Shown: positions 22,550-35,939 of the stretch, piece by piece
Layout of the letters: each line of letters begins with the position of its first letter
How positions within the stretch are numbered: the stretch's first letter is position 1
Source of the DNA: Metellina segmentata
Lineage: Eukaryota; Arthropoda; Arachnida; Araneae; Tetragnathidae
Direction of reading: 5' to 3'
NCBI GenBank assembly: GCA_947359465.1
Contig: OX375872.1
Coordinates: forward strand, 142,246,171-142,310,170
DNA: 64,000 bases
Position numbers and translations under genes: made by a program
The notes under the pieces: generated by a model
What the model saw: only the letters and a program-made list of their open reading frames with translations
Told to the model about the DNA's origin: nothing
The model's database searches: none

Positions 22550-23308
22550 GTGGAAATTTCAGTGAAAAGGGTATACAAGGGCTTGGATCATTACTGATGT
22601 GTTTTCAAGTAGACTGTGTATATATACGAGAAATTATTCATTCTTATGGTAGACTGTTATGAAATGAAATTTAAGTGCTGATGCTGATGGTTCATAATAT
22701 TTTAAAAGTTGATTTTAAAGGGTTAAAATGCAATTTGAGATAATGTTTTTCTAATAAAAATTAGAAGTGTTGTCATATTTAGTCGAAGAGTGTTTTTCAT
22801 TATATGAAATTGAAATATTAAGAATTGATACCTATTATTATTAGAGGTATATTTTGAAAGTGTTAAGAGTGTAATGAATGTGATCGGATAAGTTTCCTTT
22901 TCCAATTATTTGAAGTGTTCATACTTATATGATATGAAATTTAATCGCTGATTTTTTATGATATTCTAAAATTTTATTTAAGAGTGTAGTAAATTTGACC
23001 TGATATTATTTTATTAGAAGTTTTAACAAAAGAACTGTGCATGAATATAAACTGATAATTAAGTACTGTACGCGAATATATTGCTACTGTATATTACTTT
23101 TCATACTTTCATATATTGATATAGTGGCCTTTTTTTCAATTTGTGTAAAGAGGGTACTGTCGATTTAATTTTACTGAGGTTAATAGGAGTGAAAAATCAT
23201 TTTTGTTCAAATTTCCAGTGAGTGGATTAGGGTAAATTAAAAACCTGAGGCACATATATAATCCTTTTTTATTTTTTTTTCTGAGTGTTGAGAATTACAT
23301 AAATTAAT

Positions 23309-24864
23309 ATGGCATTTTTTTCAAAAGGGGGAAAAGCTTATTTAACTCTCTTAGCAGAAGAATTAGGAGTTATTGTATTATCCGAGCATTCCATAATCAC
23401 TATTAGAAATTCGATCCTTAATTGTCGGGGGTATGATGAAAAATTCGTGCGAGAAAGTTTACACATAATTATAGCCGATAGGAAGGATAGAACTGATAGG
23501 GAATTCGAACTTGAGAAAATCAGAGTAAAAGCCGCGTATCGAACTGGTCCGGAACACCATCCAGATGAAAATAGGAATCAAGGGAGCTGTAGAAGAGGAA
23601 CGCAACAGCAGCGGCCAATCGCTGGGTCGGAAGGCGGCCAACTACAAAACAGTGACAGGAGCGTGAACGGTCCACAGGCACCTCCAGACTCCAAAACTCT
23701 TACGGTAAAAGCCCTGAAAGGATTTGATGAAATTCTTCAAAATAATACTCAAGACTCTAGGACAACGTCTCATGGAGAGATAGACTATAATGCAAAGTTA
23801 GTTTTTAGTGGTAATGAAGAATACACTGCTAATAGAAAGAAATACAAGGGTACCAAATCTAACTCGTGGGTCAATGCACGAGATTATGAAGAAAAGGGAA
23901 CTGATCAATTTGATAAACCACAGGATTCTAACACCGGAGAAAAACCTACCAAGGAGAAGTCTGATCGTTCTGAGAGGCAGGAAAAAGAGATCCCCTCGAC
24001 CAGACAGAGATTATCCTGCCAATCGAGATCCTGCTAAAGATGACCGAAACCCTGTTGAACGGAATGAAATGAAAAGTTCAGTCTGAAAAGAAAGGAGAAA
24101 GCAGTCGAGAAGATAACGAAGAGAAACCCACTACTCTGGACTGGTGCGAAATTCTTCGTCCAGCGGAGTTTAAAAGACGTGAATGGCATCATCGTTCTCC
24201 ACCCATTGTTCACAAACAGTTTGAAAGCGTTGGTCCTCCCAACAACACTTTGACAGCTCTAGGAAGGTCCAGTGCTCAAGCGAGCTCACCGAGTGTCGCA
24301 GGAAAGAAGTCGGACTCTAAAGAGGAAATTGGATTTAAAACTGATTTAGATTCCAACGTAAAAACGGACAAGAAAGCGAAAGAAGAGAAAAGTGAAAAAA
24401 TAAAGAATGAAAGTTCATCGAAAGAGACTGAACATAATGTTGACAATTTCTATCAGTTGCATTTTGACAAGCCTAAACAATTTGGGAAAGATAGCTCTAA
24501 AAAGAATGAAACCGAGGGCGTTAGGGAAATACATAAGAAAGATAGTTCAACAGATGATAGAGATAAGAAGGAACATTCGGTTAAAATTGAACAGAATCAT
24601 GATAGAAGGTGTGATACTCGTGATAGGAGATGTAGTTTTTGTTCTAGAGAAGCAAGTACATTTGCAAACCAGACTTTTGTGGGGAGTGGGAATAATACCT
24701 GCTATGACAGTTCTAGAGCACGTGACAGCAATAAGGAAAGGTCTACCTTTGGTCATGGGACTCAAAATGTACAGTCAGCTGGTTCCATCCAAGGTGGAAT
24801 TGGCACATATCGTGGTAAAATAGTTTACAGTAGACCGAAGTGGAGAGACAAAATTGAAGTTTAG
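23309..24864 (+). pseudogene. Gag-like reading frame of the LTR element, two frameshifts
   Basis: The frame opens at MAFFSKGGKAYLTLLAEELG and keeps an N-terminal domain of about 90 residues with alternating hydrophobic heptads and FELEKIRVKA. This is the start commonly seen in Gag proteins of spider LTR elements. A long Lys/Glu/Ser/Asp-rich, low-complexity region follows. Coding moves from frame 2 (to about 23990) to frame 3 (to about 24080) and then frame 1 (to 24864), consistent with two single-base indels. The C-terminus has a CSFC pair but no full CCHC knuckle. No capsid core recognised. Confidence 0.7.
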
Positions 24865-25388
24865 TTGAGCCAACGGACATAATTTGGGCTCACATTGGGA
24901 TAATTACAGCAAAGAAGTATAAATGTAGCGTTGATAACAACTGATAATAATTATGTTTAAGGTTTCTAAGTCCTCTGATTTTGGTTCGGTTTTCTGTTTG
25001 CCCGTTAAATTTAAGCCCTATCTAAACTAGATGTTATAACTACCTAAAGTTCCTTTATTTTAGGTGTATGATTATTGTTAGTATGTGTTTTTATTTTTAT
25101 TTTTCGTGTGTGTTACTTTTATATATTCGTAACAAATTGATGAGCAAGTATCTATATTATCCAATATTTTATATACATTTTGTTGTACCTCATGCTAACA
25201 TGCATTTAATTGCAGATCCCCATTCGTACACTTTATAAGTTTAATTTATAGTACTGTTTGAAAATTTTATGCATTTATATTTTTGGGGAGTTGTATATCT
25301 ATCCAGAGCTCTCACTTTAATCCTTTTGAAGTTTCCAGCTTAGCAGCATCGTATCTAAGGATACGGATGTGCTTCTTCAGGGGGGACG

Positions 25389-25757
25389 TGTACAGTTCGG
25401 TCCCGAGCACCCTTGAGACATTGGCAACTTGTGTACGACCCCTTGGAGGGGTGTCGTAAAGAACCAAACGGGGTGTTTTTGGAAGAAGGAAGCAGAGTGG
25501 ACAGAATAGGGGGAGGCTTTGCGTAGGCGTTTTGCTCTTAAACAATAGTTCTGTAAATTAATATTTTAAGTCTTAACAATCCAGTTATCTTGAAACTTTT
25601 ATGTAACATTTATAACTAACTTGTAAATAAACTTTAATTGTAACTTAATTGCTCCGTTCCTGTTTAATTTCAATAATTCCTTCAACATTCTACAAAATGG
25701 CTACGACGGGTTCATCCGAACCCATTCGAAGGAAGTAAGGAACGAGAGAATTTGACT
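25389..25757 (+). repeat. 3' LTR
   Basis: Same length as the 5' LTR and about 98-99% identical by eye. It is preceded by the purine tract AGGGGGGACG. High similarity means recent insertion. Confidence 0.93.
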
Positions 25758-25860
25758 GCCCACACGACGCTCTTTAACTGGAGCAAGTTTCGAAATCGCA
25801 ACCCTCCGGTTACAAATCCATTACTTTTCCAACTACACTACTGCGGTTCACTATTTCATT
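25758..25860 (-). mobile_element. Remainder of the SINE targeted by the LTR element
   Basis: CGCAACCCTCCGGTTACAAA then TCCATTACTTTTCCAACTAC is the head-2 region on the minus strand. The B box is damaged. Confidence 0.7.
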
Positions 25861-26390
25861 AGAAGTCGATGAACACATCGAATTATTGGTGACGGTCCGG
25901 GATCAACTCCGAAAAGAAAGATCCCGACCTCTCTTTAACGATTCCACCGAATCGTTCTATTATCAGAACCCTAGAGACTTATCCACCGATTTAGGAAGTT
26001 ACATAACACCATAATGGGAATCGATATTGACTCTACTCTGGATTAATCTATCCAAGCCAATGAAATCATACTCAAATGAAATTGTTACCTTTCCTTGGGA
26101 TATTAAATCCCCACATTCAGTTTCCTGAATAAGAATAATTAATTTCGAAGCATACAGTAGGAATAATTTCCAATTCTTTTGTAAAATTTTCTCTTTGAGG
26201 ATTCACTATCTTCCAATCTCTCTCATCCAGTAAATGCATTCCGAGTTATTTAACGCACATAATATTCATTCAGTTCAAATGCATCATTAATTCATCCTTT
26301 TCGGATAACTAGATGTAGAAGTGCTCTCTTCACTACGTCATCTCGGTCAACTCCGTGTTTTGAACAAGTATTTAGTTTTGAACTCGATAG
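25861..26390. other. Unassigned stretch
   Basis: Only a short GACGGTCCGGGATCAACTCC SINE-like scrap at about 25891-25922; otherwise nothing recognised. Confidence 0.4.
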
Positions 26391-26392
26391 TA

Positions 26393-26690
26393 GTTAGGTA
26401 CTCGGTTGGAAGAGTAACGGATTGGCAACCGGAGTGTTGCGATATCGAATCCAACTAAAGGCCGTCGTACAGAGAGGGCTGGTGCACTTTAAATATGTCG
26501 TGGCCTCAAATGTCCTCATGTTCGCATGGAGTGGACGCTTGGAGAGTGGGATTCCATATCAGCTGTGGCCTTGTCATCTGACCGTGGTTCAAAATTAGGT
26601 AGTGTTGCCCTTCGATCTTTCCCTTCATGTTTGATCCCGTCACCAATAGACCGCTGTTTTGTGTTGCTCCAGTGTGACGTTAATTGTAAT
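26393..26690 (+). mobile_element. SINE, head 2 with body 1
   Basis: GTTAGGTACTCGGTTGGAAG, then ATTGGCAACCGGAGTGTTGC head and body to CCAGTGTGACGTTAATTG. Moderately diverged. Confidence 0.82.
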
Positions 26691-26764
26691 GAGCACGTAA
26701 ACCTACCGATATATATCAGGCTACAGAACGAAAGGTTTGTCTAGCGAAAAATTAAGCAATATAC

Positions 26765-27592
26765 AGGGTGTCCTAAAAGTTCCCGTACTGAGGATTCGTG
26801 AATTTATTATACAAAAACAACAAACTTTAAAACAATTATTTTTATGCCAATGGTGAAAAGCACTTTTAACCTAACGTTGGAAAACAATTTGAACTTACAT
26901 TTATGATAAATGTTCAAAATTTCCACCCTTTTCTTGGAGGCAAAGCTGAAGTTGTTTGCGCATATTTTTAGAAATGCGTTTCAAGATGAAGGGAGTGATT
27001 TCTTGTATCCTTTGAGTGATTGCAATTTTCAGATCCCCTATTGTTTGGTGATTATCTTCATAAACTTTGTTCTTTAAATATCACCACAGAAAAAATGTCA
27101 GCGATGCTCAGATCAGGGAACGAGGTGGCCAAAGGTTTCTTGAGAAAAGTCGATCGCCAAAAAAATCTTGAAGCATGCCCATGGTTTCATAACTTGTATG
27201 GCAGGTTGCAACGTCTTGTTGGAACCAAGTTTCTCGTTCGTTCACTTCTAATAATGCAACAAATTGTTGAATAAATTGATATAGCTTATCTTTACTCGGT
27301 ATTGTATCATTTGGATATTTTGTCGCCCAAATTCTTAACATCTTTCTTATAGTTTATATTAAAAATAAGCCTCAAACAGCACAATTCTCTAAATGCGTGA
27401 TAAATTCATCTTGCAATGAAGAACAAAGTGACGTGGAACTTTATTATCGCACAACTTGAATGTGAAGAAAATCAAACGATAAATATTAAAGAGTCGATAA
27501 AACTATAAACAGACAATAAAATTCAATAATTAAAAAAGACACGAGCAATAAATTTTTTTTAATTGTACGATAACTTTTATGACAACCTGTAT
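26765..27592 (-). mobile_element. Internally deleted mariner-like element
   Basis: Inverted ends: left CAGGGTGTCCTAAAAGTTCC, right complement CAGGTTGTCATAAAAGTTAT, with TA outside both. About 830 bp. Minus-strand frames hold the C-terminal half of a transposase. The TIR start CAGGGTGTTCC also appears in the 36743-40756 element, so the two are related. Confidence 0.8.
26905..27341 (-). pseudogene. Transposase relic, catalytic C-terminal half
   Basis: Minus-strand translation includes TWFQQDVATCHTSYETMGML and LWPPRS (catalytic D and the PPRSPD-type block). Below it, in another frame, are KNKVYEDNHQTIGDLK and a C-terminus ending in GGNFEHL. An N-terminal piece (WATKYPNDTIPSKDK) is fused directly to the catalytic part, a sign of internal deletion. 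Confidence 0.75.
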
Positions 27593-27684
27593 AAACGGAC
27601 CGCATATGCCCTGAAATCATTAAGGTTGGAGTTTGTACATCGATGTAGTATATAAAAACCAATTCACCTTAGGTTGGGTTAGGT

Positions 27685-27995
27685 AAGGTAATTTTTAATT
27701 AACGTCGTACAAGAGCGTTTCAACGGACTATTGACGACGGTCCGGTATATAAGAGAAAGTTCTGAGGACAACACCACGTAATTTTTAAGAGCACTGTTAG
27801 ATGATGGAGCAACACCTAAGCTTGCACCCAACTCTCCAATCTTCCACACCAACCCAACGTGAGACTTTCGGCCATGACAGATTTAAGGTGCACCGGCCGC
27901 CTCTACACCACAAATATCCATGCTTTGGCCCGGATTCGAACCAGGAACCTTCCTATCTAGAGGCTAACACATTAACCACCAGACCGGCTGTGTTG
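27685..27995 (-). mobile_element. SINE, head 1 with body 1
   Basis: Minus strand: head with GCCGGTCTGGTGGTTAATGT, B box GGTTCGAATCC, body ending GTACGACGTTAATTAAAAAT. Diverged in the middle. Confidence 0.85.
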
Positions 27996-28059
27996 GGTTA
28001 GTTTGGTAGTTAATTAACTCCACACTGGAGCAACACAACGGGGCAACCAGTGCGACTTC

Positions 28060-28445
28060 AATTCAGGGCCTCAATAGCGCAGCTGGAAGAGTGACGGATT
28101 AGCAACCGGAGGGTTGCGAGTTCAAATCCATACAAAGACCGTCGTGTACAAAGGGGCTGGTTTATGTTAAATCTGTTGTGGCATCAAATGTCCTCATGTT
28201 AGCGTGGTGGGGATGTTTCGAGAGTGGGGTGCCAGGTCAGGTGTGACTTCGTCAACTGACTGTGGTCCGAAATTACGTGGTGTTGTTCTCGGTATTTGGT
28301 ATTTAGGTATTTTTAATCAACGTCACACTGGAGCAACACAACTGGCTATTGAGGTGTTGTCTTCGGATCTTTCCCTTAAGGTTTGATCCCGGACCGAAGA
28401 CAATCGTCCCGTGTGTAGCTCCGGTACTATGTTTATTAAATACCT
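28060..28445 (+). mobile_element. SINE, head 2 with an internally duplicated body 1
   Basis: Head AGCAACCGGAGGGTTGCGAG and body to GTGGTGTTGTTCTCGG. A second, partial tail segment (28325-28350, GTCACACTGGAGCAACACAA, reversed sense) is followed by resumption of the body at GGTGTTGTCTTCGGATC. One SINE has probably inserted into another. Confidence 0.7.
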
Positions 28446-29330
28446 GCTAACCTACGTCAATTCAACTTCCTATTTCTTTTATTTGGACAGCAAAAGTAAA
28501 ATATTGGCGAACCATCTGGATTGCTTGTGTGTGTGTGTTTGTATGTTTTATTGTGTGCGTATGCACTGAAATTCCCTTTCACACACTACGAAAATCTTGA
28601 AATTAAAAGTTCTCTCATAAATATTACATAAAATAAACGCACTTGGGACAGACATATCAGCTTCCCCGCTCAGAGAGAACTAACTTTCAACACATAAACT
28701 TTCCAACTTCTTTCCGCAAACATCGAAGGCGAAAAAAATAAACCAAATTTTTCAACACGAATTCCTTTACATTTCAGGCACCATCCATGTTATTTTATAT
28801 AAAATAGTCCCTCTCTTGGGAATAGCACAGTTCCTCGTATGTTTCCCTTTGGGAATCGAGCCTGTCTCGATGCTCTTTTGGCAATATTGTGGCCTTAAGG
28901 CAATTAAATTTGTCATATCTCTATTTTCACTCTTCTTTTCCCTCGAGGTGTCAGAAGTGAAAACTCGCCTCTTTTGATTTTTCCATCATATATATATTGA
29001 TAGATAAATATAAATTTACAACTTACATCAACACTGGAGCTACTTCAAACAGAAGAAAGGCTCTCGCCCGTAGGCCGGGAGATAATCTCTTCAAAAAGAA
29101 TTGAATAATTTTTACTGACAGTTACTAGTGGGCTCATCTCTCCTTGTAACTGAAACTTGGTCCCTCAAAATGTGAAAGTGGTTGACAGTTCTGAAAACGG
29201 CATTTTTATAGATGGATTCATTTAATTTTATACTTTTAACCGACTTATAAAGTGGATGGGGGTATTGCATGGGGGTTTCGAAACTTCGTGTTTAACTTTG
29301 TATAAACTTATAACTTCAGTATAAACTTTA
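28446..29330. other. Unassigned stretch
   Basis: A short GT-rich run (28527-28560) and an AT run; no gene or element recognised. Confidence 0.4.
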
Positions 29331-29334
29331 ATCC

Positions 29335-29590
29335 CTAGTGGTTGTCTGGCAAGGTTTCTTGTCGCAAGCAAAACTGACATTATCTTGATGGACGATATAT
29401 CTCGTCATTAGATGAAAACTGTCTAGATCTTTATCTAGTCATCATCAAAATTCGTCAATATCTTGTTGATTGGAAAAACTCTAGTGGTTGTTGTCTTGGC
29501 AAGTTATCTCGTTATTAGCAAAACTGGCATAATCTTGATGAACGAGATATCTCGTCATTAGAGGAAAACTGTCCAGATCTTGATGAAACA
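29335..29590. repeat. Two copies of a roughly 145-bp repeat with the CGAGATATCTCG core
   Basis: TAGTGGTTGT(C/T)...GGCAAG starts at 29337 and again at 29482. Each copy contains ATCTTGATG(G/A)ACGA and a GATATCTCGTCATTAG block. Related to the 6595-7990 and 13005-13530 arrays. Confidence 0.8.
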
Positions 29591-29604
29591 CAGCCAATGG
29601 TGTG

Positions 29605-30222
29605 CCGGTTGTCAACAAGTCGTCTTCTTAGATGAGGTCCCTTTACAATCTCGACTATAACGATGGACGTGTACTTGCCAGATGCTACAGATGTGAACGC
29701 CTTATACGGAGAGTCTAATTCAGCCCGTCATACTTGACGAACGCCTGGCGTTATTGTCTGGAGCACTATTGGATATCATGGGCTATCCCGCCTACTCCAA
29801 ATTGTGGGGCCCCTGAACATGAGGTGCTACATCAGAGAAGTTGTGGGGCCCGAGGTCCTACCAATCCTACAACGCATTCCCGGAACAGTAATTTCAGCAA
29901 GACAATGCCCGTCCACATGTTTCTCGGAATTTACAAGCCTTCTTCAGTGTCCGACAGGTTCCGCTTCTTCCATGGCCTGCACGTTCCCCGGATATGTCGC
30001 CCATTGAGCATGATCTGCTATTACGTCGGTCGGCGACTCGCTCGTACCGGTCGGCGGCTCGCTCGTACCGCTCGTCGGGCAGAGAGTACGACTGAACTTT
30101 GGCGTCAGATAGAGGCCATTTGGAATGCCATTCCTCAGCATGACATTCAGAATCTGTATAATTTGATGCCACGAATTGTACAGGCTCTCACTGATGCGTG
30201 TGGTGGTAGTACACGATATTGA
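29605..30222 (+). pseudogene. Tc1-like transposase, 5'-truncated and frameshifted
   Basis: Order of blocks: LDEVPFTIS-like first catalytic region, GVIVWSTIGYHG, MRCYIREVVGPEVLPILQR, a frame change near 29892 at the expected Q-Q-D-N-A catalytic site, a PWPARSPD-type region, SPIEHDLL, then WRQIEAIWNAIPQHDIQNLY and CGGSTRY with stop. An A insertion explains the main shift. A repeated 'GGTCGGCG(A/G)CTCGCTCGTACC' stretch inside is an extra local duplication. The 3' terminal repeat lies at about 30335-30362. Confidence 0.85.
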
Positions 30223-30334
30223 TTTTCGACATTACTATTTTGTTTCAATGCTCTGTAAATTTGATAGTTTATATAAACCACTATAAGTAATAAGTGGAAT
30301 AAATTTCATTTATATCTGATGATTATTTTAAAGT

Positions 30335-30362
30335 GTTGCAATTTTCACAAACAGCAGTGTTC
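30335..30362 (+). repeat. Terminal repeat of the Tc1-like relic
   Basis: GTTGCAATTTTCACAAACAG closely matches the end of the 20230-20895 relic, so both belong to one Tc1 family. Confidence 0.65.
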
Positions 30363-30402
30363 AACTCACTAAGTTCCTCAGCAATTACTATTTACATCCG
30401 TT

Positions 30403-30800
30403 TCAGATAAAGCCAAGTTTCTCTTTTATACCTATTGATTGCAGGTTCCATGCATGTGAATCCCTCCAAGGAGTTGTTGTTGTTGTTCGCGTGTCCATTG
30501 ACAAGCAATATTGTAGTGGGGAAGCGGTCAAGATTCCATCAAAAGCATTGGTCACAGCCTCTGCCAATGTTAGTGCATCCCTGCTGTAGAGGATTTCCCG
30601 TAATGAGTCCCTGAGTGGAACCATTCCAATCTTCAAAAGATTCACCGCAACAGTTGGGCATTCCCAGATGTGGTTGGGCGTGAGTTGGACTTCGGGGCAG
30701 TTTTTACAATGGGCATAGGTTCTTGTTTTGTTCGGATGGATCTTCATGCCCTTATAATGCTCAGTTCTAAGCCTGGCAATAGTGGATGTGATATTTCTAG
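30403..30800 (-). pseudogene. C-terminal fragment of a non-LTR retrotransposon ORF2
   Basis: The minus-strand frame has YAHCKNCPEVQLTPNHIWEC, a C-x2-C-x~9-H-x3-C module that ends the reverse transcriptase/RNase H ORF of many arthropod LINEs of the Jockey/R1 group, then a helical tail. The upstream frame (RLRTEHYKGMK-like) lies beyond a stop or shift. Only the 3' end remains, as usual for 5'-truncated LINE copies. Confidence 0.8.
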
Positions 30801-30849
30801 GACAGTCGAATTCTGTCTCGAATTCTGAGTCATAATTCTATATCTGGCC

Positions 30850-31150
30850 ACTGCGTTAGCAACAGCAAGTGTGATGGTGGTGCACCTCTGATCAAGTTCT
30901 CTAGCTTCTTTGGCCAAAGAATCCTAGGGGTAAAATGACTATACAAAATACCAGTCATTCAATTTGCATGCCTCTAGACCGTAATATCATTCTTTATCCT
31001 AAGCTGAAAACGAAACTAAAATATCACCAACCGTTTCGTATCAGCTAAGTTGAATTTATACATAGAAAGAAAATAAATTTCCCTGAACATTTAAAATATC
31101 TTACAATCGCCTCAACTCACTAAGTTCCTCAGAAATTGTCATTTACACCC
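30850..31150. other. Unassigned stretch
   Basis: Includes TCAACTCACTAAGTTCCTCA, also present at 30361-30380, so part of the LINE 3' flank is duplicated. Nothing else seen. Confidence 0.4.
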
Positions 31151-31179
31151 GTCTTATATTAAGCTAAGTTTATCTTTTA

Positions 31180-32870
31180 GGCCAATTATTTATTTAGAGA
31201 ACTGTGAACAAGTTTAATCGTCTCTCTAATCTGGTTTATGGCACGAAATTCTCAGAGTTTGCACTTCCATTCATTTATGGTAAATAACTCAAAACTCCCA
31301 ACTTTAAATGGCTGCATCTATGAATCTCGATTGACATGCCCAACCACTCTAGCCTAAGTGAAAACTTTTAAAGATGGATTAGAACTCCTCTTCAAACTTT
31401 AGAGACGTGTAAGGGTGCATTTCTGTGAAAAATGTTCAATTAAGACTGGAACAATCCGGCGGAGTTCCAATCCGGTTCTAAGTGAAGTTTTGAATGATTC
31501 TAATCGTACGCAATTCGCTTCCACAGTTGTTGTCTTTAATGTGTTTGTTTGGTTTGTTAATTATTTGGTTGTCGTTTGGTGTATCGGTTAATTGTTTGTT
31601 TGGTTGATTAGTTACTTGGTCGTTCTGAAGCTGAGTTGGTTTCAGAAAGAGATAAGTGTCTTTTTAGGCCAATTATTGATTTTACAAACCTTACCGAGGG
31701 GAACAAGTTTAATTTTTCTCCCTAATCTGGCTTGTGGCACGAAACTCGTAGATTTCACTTTCATTCATTTATGTTAAATAAATCAAAACTTCACACTTAA
31801 ATGGTTGTAGCTAGGAAACTCGAATGACATGCTTAACCAACCTTTACCTTAGTGAAAACTTCTAAATGTGGATTAGGACTTCTTTTCAAACTTCACAGAC
31901 TTGTGAGTTGTGTGTGTGTGATTTTGGTATGATAAATGTTCACTTAAGACTTGAAAGAACAAACCGGCGGAGTTACAGTACTGCTCTGAGAAATGGGCAT
32001 TAAAGTCACGTTTTGAACGAGTCTATCTGTTATATTGAGTGACAGGTTTAACATAAACAATGCATTTCCACAGTTACAGTCTTTAAAATGGTTTATTGTT
32101 TGGTTGGTTTGTTAGTCAGTGGGTTGGTCGTTCTTTCAGTTGCTTGGTTGGCTAAGTTGTATTTATATATTTATTTAATTGTTGTTCCTCTACAGAAAAG
32201 CACCCAATTACAAAACAAAAAGCCTGATCCAATAAATGCAAGAATTTTGAAACTCAAAAATTTTGATAATAGATTTAAAAAAGAAAAAAAATTGAGCATA
32301 TTACTTATATTGAAATCATTCAAAAATAAATTAACCTCCGAGTGAGAATTATACAATTTAAATATCTATTTTATCAAAATTGTTGCATTGGACATTACGA
32401 TATGTTACATTATAAATATGGCACAAGAAGCATATTTGTCTTTGGCATGGATTCTGACCTCGAGTCTTTCTTTGCCCGAAGAAATAACATGGATTCCAAG
32501 TTGGCGGAACAAAAAATTGCCGTACCTGATATTGAGAAGGAGAAGTCTTTCCTTGGCATGCCTGTAGAGCGGCTCTGGTGATAATTAAGATGATCTTGGT
32601 TTGGTCAGTTGGTTTTTTGATTGCTGAATTGGCTGGTTAGACGGTCGTTTGTTTCGAGGAGTTTTATTTATATATTTACTTAATTGGTTGTTCCTCTACG
32701 TAACAGAAATATATCTAATTACAAAGAACAAAAAACAGGATTACTAAATCCAAGAACAAAGACATACACAAATGCCAGTTGGATAATAGATAAAAACACT
32801 TCATTGGAGCAGATTACTTATTGTATTGAAATCATTAAAAAGTGGCGGTCCATAAGATTTGCACGCCAGT
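31180..32870. repeat. Diverged tandem duplication, period about 490-520 bp
   Basis: Block A, GAACAAGTTTAAT(C/T) to CTTCAAACTT, occurs at about 31195-31400 and 31690-31905. Block B, TATATATTTA(T/C)TTAATT(G) to AATCCAAGAAC-like, occurs at about 32160-32330 and 32665-32850. TTGGTTGGTTAG-type runs lie between blocks. The open frames here are not convincing genes. Confidence 0.7.
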
Positions 32871-33205
32871 GTGTATTTCGTGTGCTTTGTAAATACACAC
32901 AAAATACTCTAACATTTGGACGAAGATACTCGAAAACATTTTGTGTAAATGTAAAATAAGAAAATAATTATTTGAAACGCGTCGGCCATTTTATATACCT
33001 TATACATCAATCAGCAAAAGATGATCCTTAGAATTTCAATTCTGCTACATTAATAGTGATGAACTGGAGTATTTACCTTGTATTTTAAAATGCGTTTTTA
33101 CATTTTCTTTTCAAATTTATTTCCAGGAAACCATTCTTTGTAAGATATTTTGATATTGGATTACTCTTCAAAGAAATATATATATATATATATACTACCC
33201 TATAC
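32871..33205. other. Unassigned stretch with a short AT run
   Basis: Contains (AT)n at 33176-33195; otherwise nothing recognised. Confidence 0.4.
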
Positions 33206-35008
<1,803 letters not shown>

Positions 35009-35020
35009 ACTGTCAACTAA

Positions 35021-35278
35021 AGCCGACCAACCGGTCTAGTGGCCAAGGTGTTGGCCTCTGGATCGGAAGGTTCCTGGTTCGAATCCGGGTCAGGGCATGG
35101 ATGTAAATTGTGCTGTCCTTTGTTAGGGACAATGATGGTCCACCCACTGAGTGCCCCTTCACAAGTGACCATCACTTCTGGCCTTGTGTAAGGCTACAAT
35201 GACTTCGGTCAATTCTGTTCTGTATTGTATTTGTCTTTGTAATCTGTACCCAGCCTTGCCATTGGAAATTTAAAAAAA
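35021..35278 (+). mobile_element. Intact SINE, head 1 with a different body (body 2)
   Basis: Head AGCCGACCAACCGGTCTAGT, A box TGGCCAAGGTG, B box GGTTCGAATCC, then a body (TGTGCTGTCCTTTGTTAGGG onward) unlike body 1, and an A-rich tail. Perfect 12-bp target duplication ACTGTCAACTAA at 35009-35020 and 35279-35290. Confidence 0.93.
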
Positions 35279-35290
35279 ACTGTCAACTAA

Positions 35291-35650
35291 ATGTAGGTAC
35301 CGATAGTGTTTAGATGTGGCACGTGTTTTCTGGGCCTGGGCGTATTCCGGATATGACGTCACTTTTTTTGGAATAGGATTTCTGCACATCGTTAATAGAA
35401 ATTCCAAAGAAGAAATTCCAAATATCCGAATAGAGATATGATAGCATATTTGATTAGGGGCAACGCCAAACAGATGAAATTAGACGTCACCAAAATTGAA
35501 ATAAACCACATTCTAAGGAAACCCCGATATACATGAGAGAGCATTTGGATTACAAAAAGTGAAATCCCTTTTTTCTGTCAAGGCTGTTTTTGTGTACTGA
35601 AAAACAATCGTATGTATTTCATTAACTCTGTTTTTTCTGTACATGTAGTT
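35291..35650. other. Unassigned stretch
   Basis: No terminal repeats or domains recognised. Confidence 0.4.
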
Positions 35651-35720
35651 GGTTGTTTGGTTTTAGGATTTTATGGCGCAAAGGTCATATTTGGTCATGC
35701 CTGTAAGTGTAGTATTCATG
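35650..35720 (+). repeat. Copy of the 'GGTTTGG...GGCGCAAGGGCCATATTTGGTCA' dispersed repeat
   Basis: GGTTGTTTGGTTTTAGGATT then GGCGCAAAGGTCATATTTGG. Further copies at 41690, 50000, 52345 and 54907. Confidence 0.6.
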
Positions 35721-35848
35721 TCTCATGTTTTCGTACTCCAAGTATACAAATATTGTGAAGAGGAATGGGTTTGGCCTTTTATAGGCTCAACTTGCAAAAT
35801 GGATAGTTCATCCGTATTAAAAAAAAGTAGCACCTGTGTCATATACGT

Positions 35849-35852
<4 letters not shown>

Positions 35853-35933
<81 letters not shown>
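35853..35933. repeat. (AT)n microsatellite, about 81 nt
   Basis: Uninterrupted AT run. The 'YIYI' open frames around it are artefacts. Confidence 0.95.
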
Positions 35934-35935
<2 letters not shown>

Positions 35936-35939
35936 AATA

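Larger units (their letters stand above)
21801..25757 (+). mobile_element. LTR retroelement without pol
   Basis: 369-bp LTRs at 21801-22169 and 25389-25757. A PBS-like GGCGCAGCCGGCC follows the 5' LTR and a purine tract AGGGGGGACG precedes the 3' LTR. The 3.2-kb internal region has a 1.1-kb leader and one damaged Gag-like frame. No protease, reverse transcriptase, RNase H or integrase motif appears in any frame. It would need another element's enzymes. Superfamily is unassigned; the Gag-like start suggests a gypsy/Ty3-type partner. Flanks GGCC and GCCC give only an imperfect short duplication. Confidence 0.9.

Noticed and set aside
29734..30222. Single 162-codon gene
   Set aside because: It is one frame of a frameshifted Tc1 transposase; its first half is out of frame and the real first half lies in the 29804 frame.
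35041..35096. Possible tRNA gene (A and B boxes)
   Set aside because: It is the tRNA-derived head of a SINE with target duplications and a non-tRNA body; the acceptor stem is not formed.
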